Shown: positions 1-8,162 of the stretch, one piece after another
Layout: each line of letters starts with the position of its first letter
Numbering within the stretch: the first letter of the stretch is position 1
Assembly: GCF_002906575.1 (NCBI RefSeq)
Contig: NZ_CP026310.1
Span: 62,001 to 126,000, forward strand
DNA from: Salinigranum rubrum
GTDB taxonomy: Archaea > Halobacteriota > Halobacteria > Halobacteriales > Haloferacaceae
DNA: 64,000 nt
Direction of reading: 5' to 3'
The notes under the pieces: model-generated
The model's input: the letters and a program-made list of their open reading frames with translations, nothing else
Told to the model about the DNA's origin: nothing
Databases searched by the model: none
Position numbers and translations under genes: made by a program

Positions 1-205
1 CCATCTCTTGTTGACTCAATCAGCGGAGTGCGACCTGCGCTGGCGGTCTTTCCGTACTGCTCGCCAATCTCCTTGAAAACCTCGTTTCCGATGACTCTCC
101 CCTTGTCCAGTGGAGTGTACACGGTCAGAACGATACCGTTCTCGATGCAGAACTCGAGTATCTCGAACGAGGACTGTGATGGGATCAGAAAGACGGTCGT
201 TGCGA
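1..205 (-). pseudogene. Aldo/keto reductase remnant
   Basis: Reading the minus strand from about 205 to 1 gives LEFCIENGIVLTVYTPL, then DKGRVIGNEVFKEIGEQYGK, which matches the C-terminal half of haloarchaeal aldo/keto reductases (the usual form is LLEFCRENDIVLTAYSPLAKG). After YGKTA the frame must shift by one to give AQVALR, and the following conserved Trp codon is TGA. The fragment therefore carries a frameshift and a nonsense mutation, and has no start. It also runs off the window edge. The family reduces carbonyls with NADPH; this copy cannot be functional as read. Identification is by motif recognition only. Confidence 0.6.
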
Positions 206-302
206 GGGAGATCGTCCCGAGTAAAAATCTAGTTTATATTGAATATAAAAGAACTAGTATTTAATCGATGCGAGATTGCCTACGTGAGCCGTTTTGAGAC
301 GC

Positions 303-1068
303 TCACCAGTGTCTGCTTACGCCAAGTGAGACACCTGCAGCCGATGCAACCTCTTTTTGAGTCCTTTCCTCGCATTCTACCAGATAAATAACCGCTGCTG
401 CTACGCCTGCTGGATTCCGTCCGATACTCAGGCCGGCTCTCTGAGATGCTCGTGTCAGTGTGATGTCACTAGTGACTGTAGCCTCATCACAGCCGAGTGC
501 ACTGCAAATTCCCTCCACATAGGCCTCTGGAAGGCATTCTGTATCCTGAATTTGAAGCTCGCGTTGGATCTGTTTGGTGAGTTTTCCGATAATCCGAGGG
601 TTCTCTCCGGTCCGAGAGGCGATTCGATTAATCGGGAGTGGCTCCCCCACCTGTCTGGTTGCCAAACACACCACGGCATTGATTTACCTCCTCTGTTCGC
701 CGTCCCTCAATCAGACCCTGCTGGACCGCCTCTGCGTAGATTTCCGCAGCCTGCAACCGTACGTCAGACGAGAGATTGGCCCGCTCTCCGATGAACTCAA
801 GATACTCGAGTGACATAGCAAGTCGGTGCTCTGTACTGTTCCGCGCCTTGTGAAACTCTGACCATCTCGGTTTCTTCTCCGGAACCTCTGCTACATCCAC
901 ACCAACGTTTCTATGCTCACGGAGAGTCTCATCTAACCGTTCTTGATGAATAACGAATCCACACGCGTTACAGAACGCATCAATCTGCTCAAAGGATTCA
1001 TCAACAGGGCTCTCCTCGCACGCAGGGCAAACTAACCCACAATCCATGACGAATTTGCTGGGCACCAT
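303..1068 (-). pseudogene. TFB (transcription initiation factor IIB) paralogue, frameshifted
   Basis: The N-terminal piece has a zinc ribbon (CPAC, 17 residues, CNAC) and the start of the first cyclin fold up to EGRRTEEVN. The C-terminal piece continues in another frame from VCLATRQVGEPLPI through the second cyclin fold to AGVS. TFB recruits RNA polymerase to TATA/BRE promoters through TBP, and haloarchaea carry many paralogues. Around 668-680 four extra bases seem to separate the halves. The C-terminus ends early (VSLGVSRHW) compared with normal family members, so two lesions are likely. It is the last gene of an operon in which each stop codon directly abuts the next start (here TAA then ATG). 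Confidence 0.75.
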
Positions 1069-1941
1069 TTAATCACTCGACCCTTGAGTTTCGCTGAGAC
1101 GATCCTGACTACGTAGCACCTGAGAATGTTGAACCGATGGTGAGGGTCCCCCCAGAGAAGCTGGCACTCCATCTGCAGCACAACTCGGACAATCCGGTAA
1201 CCATGACAGCGATTGCTCCCACTCAATCTCTCCCCACAGCTGTCGCTCTCCACATGCTTCGCAAATCCAGTCGTACACACCATGAGATCGGGCAAGGTCC
1301 GGATACTCACCTGCGATTTCTGGCGTAAGCTTTGTCTCCGGGTAAGCCTCTAAATACTCGACGAGCTTCTTCCGTGGATACTCGATTAACCCCGGGAGTA
1401 ACCCGACTGAGCCTACATCATTGTAACTCGTCTCACCCTGTCCGCAGCGCTCTCGGTATGAACAGAACTCACACTCCCACTGAAACGTCGGGTTCGGCGG
1501 TGGAAGTTCACTGTCCAGTCGATACGTGGTGTGCTGTACCGCCCACTCAACGACGGTGTCTGTCCAGAACTCCGGATCGAACTCCACATGAAAACACCTG
1601 AGGTCAAGCGACGTTCGTCCACCGTAGAGAATGACCGCGTCAGTGACCGACCGGTCGTACTTCTCAGACAACCCCCACATATACGCATGCGCCTGCGCAC
1701 GATGATGTCGATTCGGCGCGTCCACATTCTCCACCGACTGCTTCGTCTTAATCTCAGTCAGCAGCAGTGGCTCTCCACAACGAGACTCACTTCGGTTATT
1801 CCTTACTGATGGACTTGCTTCGCACCCTGTGCCTCTGGAGAGCGGCTTGAGTGAAATCCTGCGGTTTACGCGGAGTTGGTGGTCCGTGAGCGAACTTGTG
1901 AACTCGCATAGGCTCTGATAGCGCTGATGGTACTTACTCAA
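1069..1941 (-). CDS. Cas4/RecB-like PD-(D/E)XK nuclease family protein
   Basis: The 290-residue product contains the E-x-K active-site strand (LLLTEIKTKQ), a QxxxY-like helix (AQAHAYMWGLSEKY) and a cysteine group (CEFCSYRERC) as in the Fe-S binding C-terminus of Cas4-like nucleases. A second C-x2-C pair (CEAC, then CPSC) lies near the end. The segment before EIKTK is low-complexity-like and I do not see the expected upstream catalytic Asp, so the N-terminal third may be truncated or out of frame. The start is TTG at 1941, immediately after the TGA of the upstream gene. It sits between an HTH gene and a TFB remnant, with no CRISPR array in the window. A role in mobile-element DNA processing is inference. 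Confidence 0.6.
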   Translation of the reverse strand: MSKYHQRYQSLCEFTSSLTDHQLRVNRRISLKPLSRGTGCEASPSVRNNRSESRCGEPLLLTEIKTKQSVENVDAPNRHHRAQAHAYMWGLSEKYDRSVTDAVILYGGRTSLDLRCFHVEFDPEFWTDTVVEWAVQHTTYRLDSELPPPNPTFQWECEFCSYRERCGQGETSYNDVGSVGLLPGLIEYPRKKLVEYLEAYPETKLTPEIAGEYPDLARSHGVYDWICEACGERQLWGEIEWEQSLSWLPDCPSCAADGVPASLGGPSPSVQHSQVLRSQDRLSETQGSSD

Positions 1942-2346
1942 TCAGCCATTGACAGACTCAGTACTCTCGTCTTCATCCTGTGCGTCTGGTTCGTATAAAA
2001 TATCGACAGTCGGTCGATTTGTCGCCACAAGCAGAACCGCAAGTTGAAGATTTTTTCCAGGGGACACAACTTGCCTCTGTGAGTCATAGATTATTATCCC
2101 CGCATCTGTGAGCGTGGGAAGATGCGTCTGAGAAAGCGCATTGTACGCGTTTCGATAGGGCTCCCCTGTCGCCTGCTCAACCGGGAGATCGTGCTCCCAC
2201 GCGGTGATTTGACTTGCGAGAAACCGGACTGAGATTGCTTTGTTCTCTCTTTCAGCCATAAGTTGAATTACACGACGACGGCGAGCAGCTCGTAGTGCGT
2301 GATGAATAATGGACAGGTGTTTCTCCACCGTGTCTTCGTCACTCAT
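1942..2346 (-). CDS. Haloarchaeal winged-helix protein (DUF7344-like)
   Basis: This 134-residue protein has an arginine-rich helix after the N-terminus (LRAARRRRVIQLM), a FLASQIT helix and then RNAYNALSQTHLPTLTDAGIIIYD, the pattern of haloarchaeal ArsR-like winged-helix domains in which two helices are followed by a beta wing. The tail is acidic. It is probably a DNA-binding regulator of its own operon, since it is the first of three genes joined without spacing (HTH, nuclease, TFB). The target is unknown. Confidence 0.6.
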   Translation of the reverse strand: MSDEDTVEKHLSIIHHALRAARRRRVIQLMAERENKAISVRFLASQITAWEHDLPVEQATGEPYRNAYNALSQTHLPTLTDAGIIIYDSQRQVVSPGKNLQLAVLLVATNRPTVDILYEPDAQDEDESTESVNG

Positions 2347-2518
2347 CTTCTGATCACCCCTTCACTGATGTCTGCGAGGAGGTGTCCTGACCCGAACCGT
2401 CGCCCGTGAACGTTCTCGAGTTCGCCATTGGTCGTGATTATCTCCTTCGTGCGTGCTAATTAATTTACTCCTTTGAAAGAGCAAATTCCTAACACAGCTC
2501 CGACTCGCTATCCGGGTG

Positions 2519-2773
2519 ATGAGTGATGGTGCAGGTCGGCCTCCGTCCGTTTCAAACAAAGAGATTCTTGACGTATTTCGAGAAGCAGCTGATCCAGTTC
2601 TCACGACATCCGAAGTGGCTGCTGAACTCCCAATCGAACGGCGTGGTCTTCTAGACCGGCTCAAGAATCTGGAAGCGGACGGAACGTTACAGTCGAAGTC
2701 TGTTGGAGGACGGAGTGTCGTCTGGTGGCATCCGAAATATACGAAGAAGATGCAACCCACAGAGGACGAATAG
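2519..2773 (+). CDS. Small winged-helix DNA-binding protein
   Basis: The 84-residue protein reads like a MarR/ArsR-type winged helix: NKEILDVFREAADPVLTTSE, a recognition segment ELPIERRGLLDRLKNLEADG and a wing (SKSVGGRSVVWW). The ATG at 2519 is preferred over the GTG directly before it. It is divergent from the 2346-1942 operon, so the two HTH proteins could share a control region at about 2350-2515. Regulated genes are not apparent. Confidence 0.6.
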   Translation: MSDGAGRPPSVSNKEILDVFREAADPVLTTSEVAAELPIERRGLLDRLKNLEADGTLQSKSVGGRSVVWWHPKYTKKMQPTEDE

Positions 2774-2881
2774 CGTATTCAGGTCCGCCATGAAATCTTG
2801 ACTTCGTATCAGAAGTTGGTTATCGTATCTGACACGGCGTATTTACATTCAAATACTTGTTCGCAGACAGAACACTCATAC

Positions 2882-3403
2882 ATGGCGACACAAGAGGCAA
2901 TCAAACCGCACCTCGCAGACGGAGAAACAATCAACAGTGCCCGCGCCAGCGGCACCGACGCCATCGTCGTCACCGACCGACGCATCCTCGACATCAAACA
3001 ACACAACGCTAACTCCGGACGCGAGCACCAATTCGTTAACAGCACCCTGTTCACAGGCGATAACGTCGCCGGTGTCCGCATCACCGAGATCGGCAAGGAA
3101 CCAGTCGACATCGAACGCATCCTTCTCGCCGTCTTCGTCGGCATTGGAGGCGTCATCGCAGGCTTTCTCGCCAACGAAATCATCCCAGACATCGGCAATC
3201 TACTAGCCGTCTTCATCGGACTCACAGGCCTCGCAATCGCCGTCGCGATGACATACGAAGCATTCCAAACCGAAGATGGACACATCAAGATCTCACTGCT
3301 CTCACTCAATGGTGACACGTTTGAGGCGCTGACCCTCGCCGAGGACGAAGCCGACGTCGCCGCCTCAATTTCGGAAGCAGTCGGCAACGCTCATCCGGCT
3401 TAA
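2882..3403 (+). CDS. Hypothetical membrane protein
   Basis: From the ATG at 2882 the 173-residue protein begins with a soluble domain of PH-like appearance (TDAIVVTDRRILDIKQHN, which resembles the start of bacterial PH-domain membrane proteins). Two hydrophobic helices follow (ILLAVFVGIGGVIAGFL and LLAVFIGLTGLAIAVAM), then a short acidic C-terminus. An upstream in-frame extension to 2798 is AT-rich and unlikely to be coding. Function unknown. Confidence 0.55.
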   Translation: MATQEAIKPHLADGETINSARASGTDAIVVTDRRILDIKQHNANSGREHQFVNSTLFTGDNVAGVRITEIGKEPVDIERILLAVFVGIGGVIAGFLANEIIPDIGNLLAVFIGLTGLAIAVAMTYEAFQTEDGHIKISLLSLNGDTFEALTLAEDEADVAASISEAVGNAHPA

Positions 3404-3521
3404 TACGACGCAATCCCCCTTCGTAACCTCAATGAGAACTTGTGCTAGTCAATCATCTGGACGTCTCAGAGATGGGACGACGACCACCGTAAAGAGGCGC
3501 GTCATGACGTCGTCACACATA

Positions 3522-3562
3522 TTAACCAACACGATGTCCTGTCTGCCAATTCTGTTGGTTAA
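3522..3562. repeat. Inverted repeat TTAACCAACA / TGTTGGTTAA (copy 1)
   Basis: TTAACCAACA (3522-3531) and its exact reverse complement (3553-3562) are separated by 21 bases ending in GCCAATTC. A second copy with the same arms and a 20-base spacer ending in GCCAAT lies at 53463-53502. The site is in the gene-free stretch 3404-3712, about 150 bases upstream of the primase remnant. It could be an operator or replication-related site. Confidence 0.6.
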
Positions 3563-3715
3563 GGTGATGACTGCCGAAAGGTACAGACGACTGAGTGATT
3601 TGTAACCACACCAATTGAACGATGAATACCGACTCCCTTTGCTTCCAGCTATTCCTATCCCGTTGTCAATTAGTTAAGCTCGCCGCATTTAAGCCTGGTC
3701 TGTTAGCCAGGGTTG

Positions 3716-4378
3716 ATGAGAATGAGTAGTATTCATTCATTGAAACAACAGAACCGTTGGATTGCCTGGCGATTTCCCCGGTGTAACTCGCTCAACTGCA
3801 ATAAACCACAGGAGCAGGGATGCGGTTCATGTCCCCTCAAAGAGAGACCAAAACCGACCGCGCCGATCCAAGCCTCTGACTGCACAGAATACGCATCGAT
3901 GGAGGACCCCACAACTTGGGTCAGTTACGACGAAGCAGTCATCTACCACAAGCGCTCGGACACGACGACAGACGGTGTCGCGTACATGCTCTCACCGTCC
4001 GAACCAACAGTCGGACTCGTTCTCAAACGCTGCCACGACCCCGAGACAGGTACCATCGACACGTGGGCGCGAGAAATCGTTGATCGAGTAGACACATACA
4101 CCGAGATTTCGGAAACCGGGACTGGTCTTCGACTGTTCGCAGCGACGACTGATCCGAATTCCTCAGGATCGACCTAGGTGGCGACATCTGAGCTATCAAG
4201 GAGTCTTGATATTGAACAAGATCAAATCTCAATACACGAAGACGCCACCTACCTCATCTACACCCGACAGCAGTTACCTGGCACTCCAGATGAAGTTCAA
4301 ACCCGTCCTGAAGCCATCAACGAAATTTGCGCGACATATCTTAATGTAGACGACCGAGGTAGTGTTGTTCACTCATGA
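3716..4378 (+). pseudogene. Primase/polymerase-domain protein remnant
   Basis: The first part carries the N-terminal module of haloarchaeal phage/plasmid primase-like proteins: RWIAWRF, a cysteine group (CNSLNC, CGSC), WVSYDEAVIYH, then DPETGTIDTWAREIVDRVDT and YTEISETGTGLRLF. It stops at TAG 4175-4177 and resumes in the same frame with SIHEDATYLIYTRQQLPGTP, which matches the next part of the family where the sequence normally reads YDSGRYFTVTGRHVPGTP. The linking segment and everything after about residue 220 are missing, and the usual acidic catalytic stretch (VGVDLDDC) reads VGLVLKRC. Clearly a truncated, inactivated copy. Confidence 0.6.
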
Positions 4379-4501
4379 CCTCTACTCAGCGTAGGCTAGA
4401 CCGACGTCATTTGGCATAGCGACATCAAACTGGCCTACCGAGAAATACGACTACATCGACAGTCACATTAGGTGAGTATACGACCCAACGGCTGAGTTCG
4501 A

Positions 4502-4900
4502 ATGAGCGACGACGGCCCTCGCGACTACGACAAAGAGTTCACCGTCCAAGTTGACCGCTGGGCCCGCCGTCGACTCGGAATCGACGTTGAACGGGGGAAG
4601 GTAACACGCTTTGTCGTACAACTCGAGTACCTCGTTGACCCGCTCGTCGATGAGTGGGCGACCGTCGTTCGATACGATCACGATGAAGAAGGAAGCGACG
4701 AAGCGACGCACGACGTCACCGAGGAGGGGTTACACATCGACATCTACCGCGCCGGCCAGAAGATCGATAGCCACGAACTCACTCCGCCGCTCTCAGCGAA
4801 TCAGGCACTCGATGCTGCCGAAGACCATTTGAACACGCACCTGAATGGGTACATACGGAGATTTGAACAATGGCACGGGATCAATCGCGACGCCCCATGA
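4502..4900 (+). CDS. Conserved haloarchaeal hypothetical protein
   Basis: The product has 132 residues, is acidic and has no membrane segment or signal peptide. It starts MSDDGPRDYDKEFTVQVDRW, continues with a beta-rich core (FVVQLEYLVDPLVDEWATVV, then GLHIDIY) and ends in a helix (ANQALDAAEDHLNTHLNGYI). I believe it belongs to an uncharacterised haloarchaeal family found on plasmids and islands (DUF7718-like). Its stop overlaps the next start (ATGA), so the two are probably co-translated, a layout also used by toxin-antitoxin pairs; I see no toxin motif. Confidence 0.6.
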   Translation: MSDDGPRDYDKEFTVQVDRWARRRLGIDVERGKVTRFVVQLEYLVDPLVDEWATVVRYDHDEEGSDEATHDVTEEGLHIDIYRAGQKIDSHELTPPLSANQALDAAEDHLNTHLNGYIRRFEQWHGINRDAP

Positions 4901-5061
4901 CCGACGCCAAAATCGAGGAACTGCGCGAGAAGATGCAGGATCAGCGCAGCGACATTCGCGATTACCTCGAAAGCGAAGGCGTCGACGTGAGTTCGTGGGA
5001 GGTCCCGGATGAGGCCAGTGCCGATTCTGACGCCGAACGTGATACAGCTGATTCTGACTGA
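4897..5061 (+). CDS. Small acidic hypothetical protein
   Basis: This is a 54-residue protein: MTDAKIEELREKMQDQR, a predicted amphipathic helix, followed by an acidic Ser/Asp tail. The ATG at 4897 overlaps the previous stop in an ATGA arrangement. An alternative ATG at 4870 would add nine residues. Always read together with the preceding gene; function unknown. Confidence 0.5.
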   Translation: MTDAKIEELREKMQDQRSDIRDYLESEGVDVSSWEVPDEASADSDAERDTADSD

Positions 5062-5134
5062 ACGCGAACCGGACTGACGTCGTTGAGCGGCAGAGAGACC
5101 GAGATGGTCGTGCAGGGGGGCCGCTCGGTGGCGC

Positions 5135-5347
5135 CTATACAGTGAACTGTTGAATTCCGACCCTGGTTCCGACTAAACCGAAGTAACCGGCATGGCTTTC
5201 AGAAGCAATGGGCTGGAGATGCGCCAGTTCTTGTTTCCAGAGAGCTCCCATTAACTCAGGGTGCTGGTCGTATCCAAATTGAACTGCTTGACGGCTTCGT
5301 CGGATCAATTTATCATGCTCCCGAAGAGAATACCTGCGAACGCAACT
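5135..5347 (-). pseudogene. Possible coding remnant
   Basis: The minus strand is open from 5347 to the TAG at 5135-5137 and reads protein-like text (REHDKLIRRSRQAVQFGYDQ, then HPELMGALWKQELAHLQP, ending VGTRVGIQQFTV). No good start codon precedes it (the first ATG is internal). It overlaps the following small membrane-protein frame. I do not recognise the family; it may be the 3' end of a decayed gene. Confidence 0.25.
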
Positions 5348-5493
5348 TCAATAAGGAGGATAACGATGAGCAGACTATGAGACGAGACCCCGCTACCACA
5401 GAGACCGATCATCCCGAATGTCACTAAGCCTAGGCCCATCAGGAGAATACCGGCCTGCCGTGGACCAATCATCTCGCGCACGTTCTTTATCAT
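5305..5493 (-). CDS. Small two-helix membrane protein
   Basis: The 62 residues contain two clear hydrophobic helices (AGILLMGLGLVTFGMIGLC and LLIVILLIEVAFAGILFGS) preceded by a short basic/polar start (MIKNVREMIGPRQ). Small two-helix proteins are common in haloarchaea. It overlaps an open frame in another phase on the same strand, so the call is tentative. Function unknown. Confidence 0.4.
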   Translation of the reverse strand: MIKNVREMIGPRQAGILLMGLGLVTFGMIGLCGSGVSSHSLLIVILLIEVAFAGILFGSMIN

Positions 5494-5680
5494 ACCCCAA
5501 TCAATTCACACAGGTAATCTATAGTAGTAATTGAAAGAGATCACTCAGCCAGTGAGGTCTCTCGTACGCCTGCTGAGAGACCGAGAGCACTGAATTCGGT
5601 GTGAAGAATCTTCAAACACATAGTTACGGACGCTGGTATAGATCAAGGAGGTGGATTTGAGCTGGTGAGACGGTAGTTTC

Positions 5681-5833
5681 CTACTTTCGCATCGTCCGTT
5701 GCTTCCCACAGCCGGAGCAGCGGAGTGTCACACTATGTCTCCCTTCACTGACGACCGAATACCCCTTTCTTCGTCCAGTGATGGTTTTTTTCATTCTCTG
5801 TCCACAACTTGTGCATTGGGCTTTGAATCCCAT
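5681..5833 (-). CDS. 50-residue double-CxxC zinc-finger microprotein
   Basis: The ATG at 5833 opens a 50-codon frame ending at TAG 5681-5683. It begins MGFKAQCTSCGQRMKK and later reads LRCSGCGKQRTMRK. Two CxxC knuckles (CTSC at residues 7-10, CSGC at 39-42) are spaced like a zinc ribbon, with a basic linker between. Small zinc-finger proteins of this build are numerous in haloarchaea and some affect biofilm or swarming. An in-frame TAA closes the frame just upstream, which supports this start. It has no obvious operon partner. Confidence 0.6.
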   Translation of the reverse strand: MGFKAQCTSCGQRMKKTITGRRKGYSVVSEGRHSVTLRCSGCGKQRTMRK

Positions 5834-5947
5834 ACTCTGTTATGACAATCAGTTTTTCATAAGTATATGGGTAATATGATTTTCTTAATCAGTTACTTAG
5901 TGGGATCAACGTCGGACTTCGGTGCTTCGTAGTCTAATCCGAAACCG

Positions 5948-6133
5948 ATGATGGGACCCTTGTTGATTGCGAGATATTTGTTTGACGAAGTCAAGACATT
6001 CGCTAGGATCTAGATAGATGAGATCATTGAACGACTGACAGAGTCTGATCTCCTCGAACCGGTGACAGACACGAGACTGTCCAGAGTGACTCCTGCACAT
6101 GAACTCAATGATTCAAGATTTATGCCCAGGTAA
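5948..6133 (+). pseudogene. Decayed coding stretch, interrupted by TAG
   Basis: One frame reads MMGPLLIARYLFDEVKTFAR, then TAG, then DEIIERLTESDLLEPVTD and RLSRVTPAHELNDSRFMPR before TAA at 6131. The second half has the rhythm of a winged-helix wing ending. I cannot name the family. The internal TAG makes it nonfunctional unless it is only the 3' half of something shorter. Confidence 0.3.
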
Positions 6134-6180
6134 CCGAAAGAAAATAAGCTGGCTATCTTCAAACGCCGGACAGGCGAACG

Positions 6181-6384
6181 ATGATAGCTTTGCCCTCCTC
6201 TCCGCAGGTATGTATGAATCCCTCGTCCTTCCATCAGCGCTCACGAAGTCATGCGAGCGTCGCACTGATGCTGGCCGGGTGTGCAGTCATGATCGATGGA
6301 ACCAATGATCCTTTTGTTTTGGTTGGATTGGTCATCGTAGCGGCGTTAATAACTCTCAATCTCTGTGCGTGGGACACACTGTGA
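6181..6384 (+). CDS. Possible small membrane protein upstream of DUF2079 gene
   Basis: The frame ends in a single hydrophobic helix (FVLVGLVIVAALITLNLCAW), and its TGA overlaps a GTG start of the next gene (GTGA at 6381-6384), which suggests translational coupling. The N-terminal half is low-complexity and the true start may be an internal ATG. Weak call, based only on hydrophobicity and the overlap. Confidence 0.25.
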   Translation: MIALPSSPQVCMNPSSFHQRSRSHASVALMLAGCAVMIDGTNDPFVLVGLVIVAALITLNLCAWDTL

Positions 6385-7961
6385 CCGACCCGTTCAGCAA
6401 CCAATTCGGAAAGGGACGGATCCCTCCCGCTAAGCGTCTCGTAGGCGATTATAAAACCAAGATCGTGCTGGCTCTGTCGGCTGCGCTATTCATTGGTTCT
6501 TTTGTTTACCTGTCGTACCGGTACCAGACGTTCCTCCTGTATGGAGGTGACTTCGGCGACTACGTCCACCTTTTCTCAACAACGGTCCATGGGACCGGAT
6601 TTCTTCAGCAGGCGAAATTCCGCGCAGGGCTTAGTTCCTATTGGGGGGCACACTTCGCCGTCACGCTCCTCGGCCTCGTTCCTGTGTTCGCACTCTTCCA
6701 GACACCGTACACCCTGCTCGCAGCTCAGTCGCTCGCCCTCGCCACGAGTGTGTCGGTTCTCTGGGCCGCCGCTCGGAGTCAACTCGCAGACGACCGGGTT
6801 GCGGGTCTGGTTGTCGTCTCGTACGCACTGAATCCGTACCTCTGGTCGGCGTGGGGGAACGGGTTTTACGAACAGGCAGTGCTCCCCGCGCTCGTGTTTG
6901 GCACGTACTACGCATACCGCAAGCGCTCCTTCTACGCGTTTCTCGGTGGGGTCGCTCTAATCGCGCTGACTAACGAGTTCGCGACACTGATGCTAGGTGG
7001 ATTCCTTGCTGGGCTAGCGCTGGTGGCGTTCCGTCGGAACCGTCTCCGTAGTGAGGGACGTCTCTTCGTCATCTGCTTCGCCATCGTTGTCGCGGTCAAG
7101 TTCGTCTCCGGAGTGGTCATCTCGTACTTCAACGACACACCAGGCATACCGATGGCCTCCCTCGCAGCTCCACTCGCTCCTGTCATTGAGGGACCACGGA
7201 CGACCGTCACTACCCTCCTTGGCACGGTTGTATCGAATCCAGACCTTCTGATGGAATTGTTCACGCTCAGCCTCTCAGGAAAGGTCTTGGGTCTGTTCTT
7301 CGTGCTCATCCCTGTGTTCTTCGTCGCGGCCCTCGATGAGACGACGCTCGGTGCGCTCGCGCCGTTCTTGATTTTCGGCTGGCTGTTCGCCGGCAAGTCC
7401 GGCTACTACCAGTTCGCCGGCCACTACCCGCTCTACGTCCTGCCCTTCCTCTACGTCGGTCTGATCCGTGTTTTCGACCGACTCTCAGTCACCATCCCCT
7501 CCCGGGAACTATTCGCCCGAATGACGATTCTCGTCTTGGTGATCTCGGCCGGTGTCGGTATCGTCGCCCTTCAGGGACCGTTTGGCCTCGGAGAGATCAA
7601 AGCACCGGGTGAACGTAATCGGTTGGTGGATGATGCCATCGACACCGTACCCCGAGACGCGACACTCGTCACACAAAACGACGTCTATCCGCTTGTTTCG
7701 GCCCGTCCGACCGCTAGGTACGTCGCCGCACCAGCGCAGTTCGAGCGCTATCAGGAGGAGCACGGCGTGGTGCGCCCGGACTATATCCTCGTGGATCACC
7801 ACTCGAAGTTCTGGTCGCAAAAACTCACGGAGGGCTTCGGTGACCGTCTCGGGACGGAGTATGGCCGCTACCGGGCTGAAGGAGAGATTGTCCTCTGGAA
7901 GCGAGGGTACAGTGGACCGGTACAGCCACTGTCGAACACCACAGCGACGAACGCTGACTGA
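6381..7961 (+). CDS. DUF2079 family multi-spanning membrane protein
   Basis: The protein is about 526 residues with roughly ten hydrophobic segments. It starts with one membrane helix followed by a short extracytoplasmic loop FLLYGGDFGDYVHLF and a conserved HFAV after the loop, both typical of DUF2079 proteins, which are related to GT-C glycosyltransferase folds. The C-terminal 110 residues are soluble and contain PRDATLVTQNDVYPLVSARP, also usual for the family. GTG at 6381 or 6369 are both possible starts. The position beside S-layer-like gene A and upstream of the glycan cluster suggests surface sugar transfer; the substrate is unknown. Confidence 0.75.
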   Translation: MTDPFSNQFGKGRIPPAKRLVGDYKTKIVLALSAALFIGSFVYLSYRYQTFLLYGGDFGDYVHLFSTTVHGTGFLQQAKFRAGLSSYWGAHFAVTLLGLVPVFALFQTPYTLLAAQSLALATSVSVLWAAARSQLADDRVAGLVVVSYALNPYLWSAWGNGFYEQAVLPALVFGTYYAYRKRSFYAFLGGVALIALTNEFATLMLGGFLAGLALVAFRRNRLRSEGRLFVICFAIVVAVKFVSGVVISYFNDTPGIPMASLAAPLAPVIEGPRTTVTTLLGTVVSNPDLLMELFTLSLSGKVLGLFFVLIPVFFVAALDETTLGALAPFLIFGWLFAGKSGYYQFAGHYPLYVLPFLYVGLIRVFDRLSVTIPSRELFARMTILVLVISAGVGIVALQGPFGLGEIKAPGERNRLVDDAIDTVPRDATLVTQNDVYPLVSARPTARYVAAPAQFERYQEEHGVVRPDYILVDHHSKFWSQKLTEGFGDRLGTEYGRYRAEGEIVLWKRGYSGPVQPLSNTTATNAD

Positions 7962-8110
7962 TTCCTTCGACTATCGTCTTCGACTGCCGTGAACTGCAGT
8001 AATTTGACCTGTCTCTCTTGGACCCTTCTTCGGCACGCCTTGAACCCCCACGCTGTTCTTCTTGTCCAATCGAGACTCTCGTCAGCGTCGCCACTCCACA
8101 CCTGGTCATT

Positions 8111-8117
8111 AAAAAAA
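8111..8117 (-). terminator. Poly-T terminator of S-layer-like gene A
   Basis: A run of seven T on the minus strand, after CGCGG, lies about 45 bases past the stop codon of the gene read on that strand. Archaeal termination typically uses such T-runs without a strong hairpin. Confidence 0.5.
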
Positions 8118-8162
8118 CCGCGAACGAAAGAACCAGTTCCGCTGGTCAGTCGGCCTTCAATT

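Noticed and set aside
1069-1941. CRISPR-Cas locus, because of the Cas4-like nuclease
   Set aside because: No CRISPR array or other cas gene is visible anywhere in the window.
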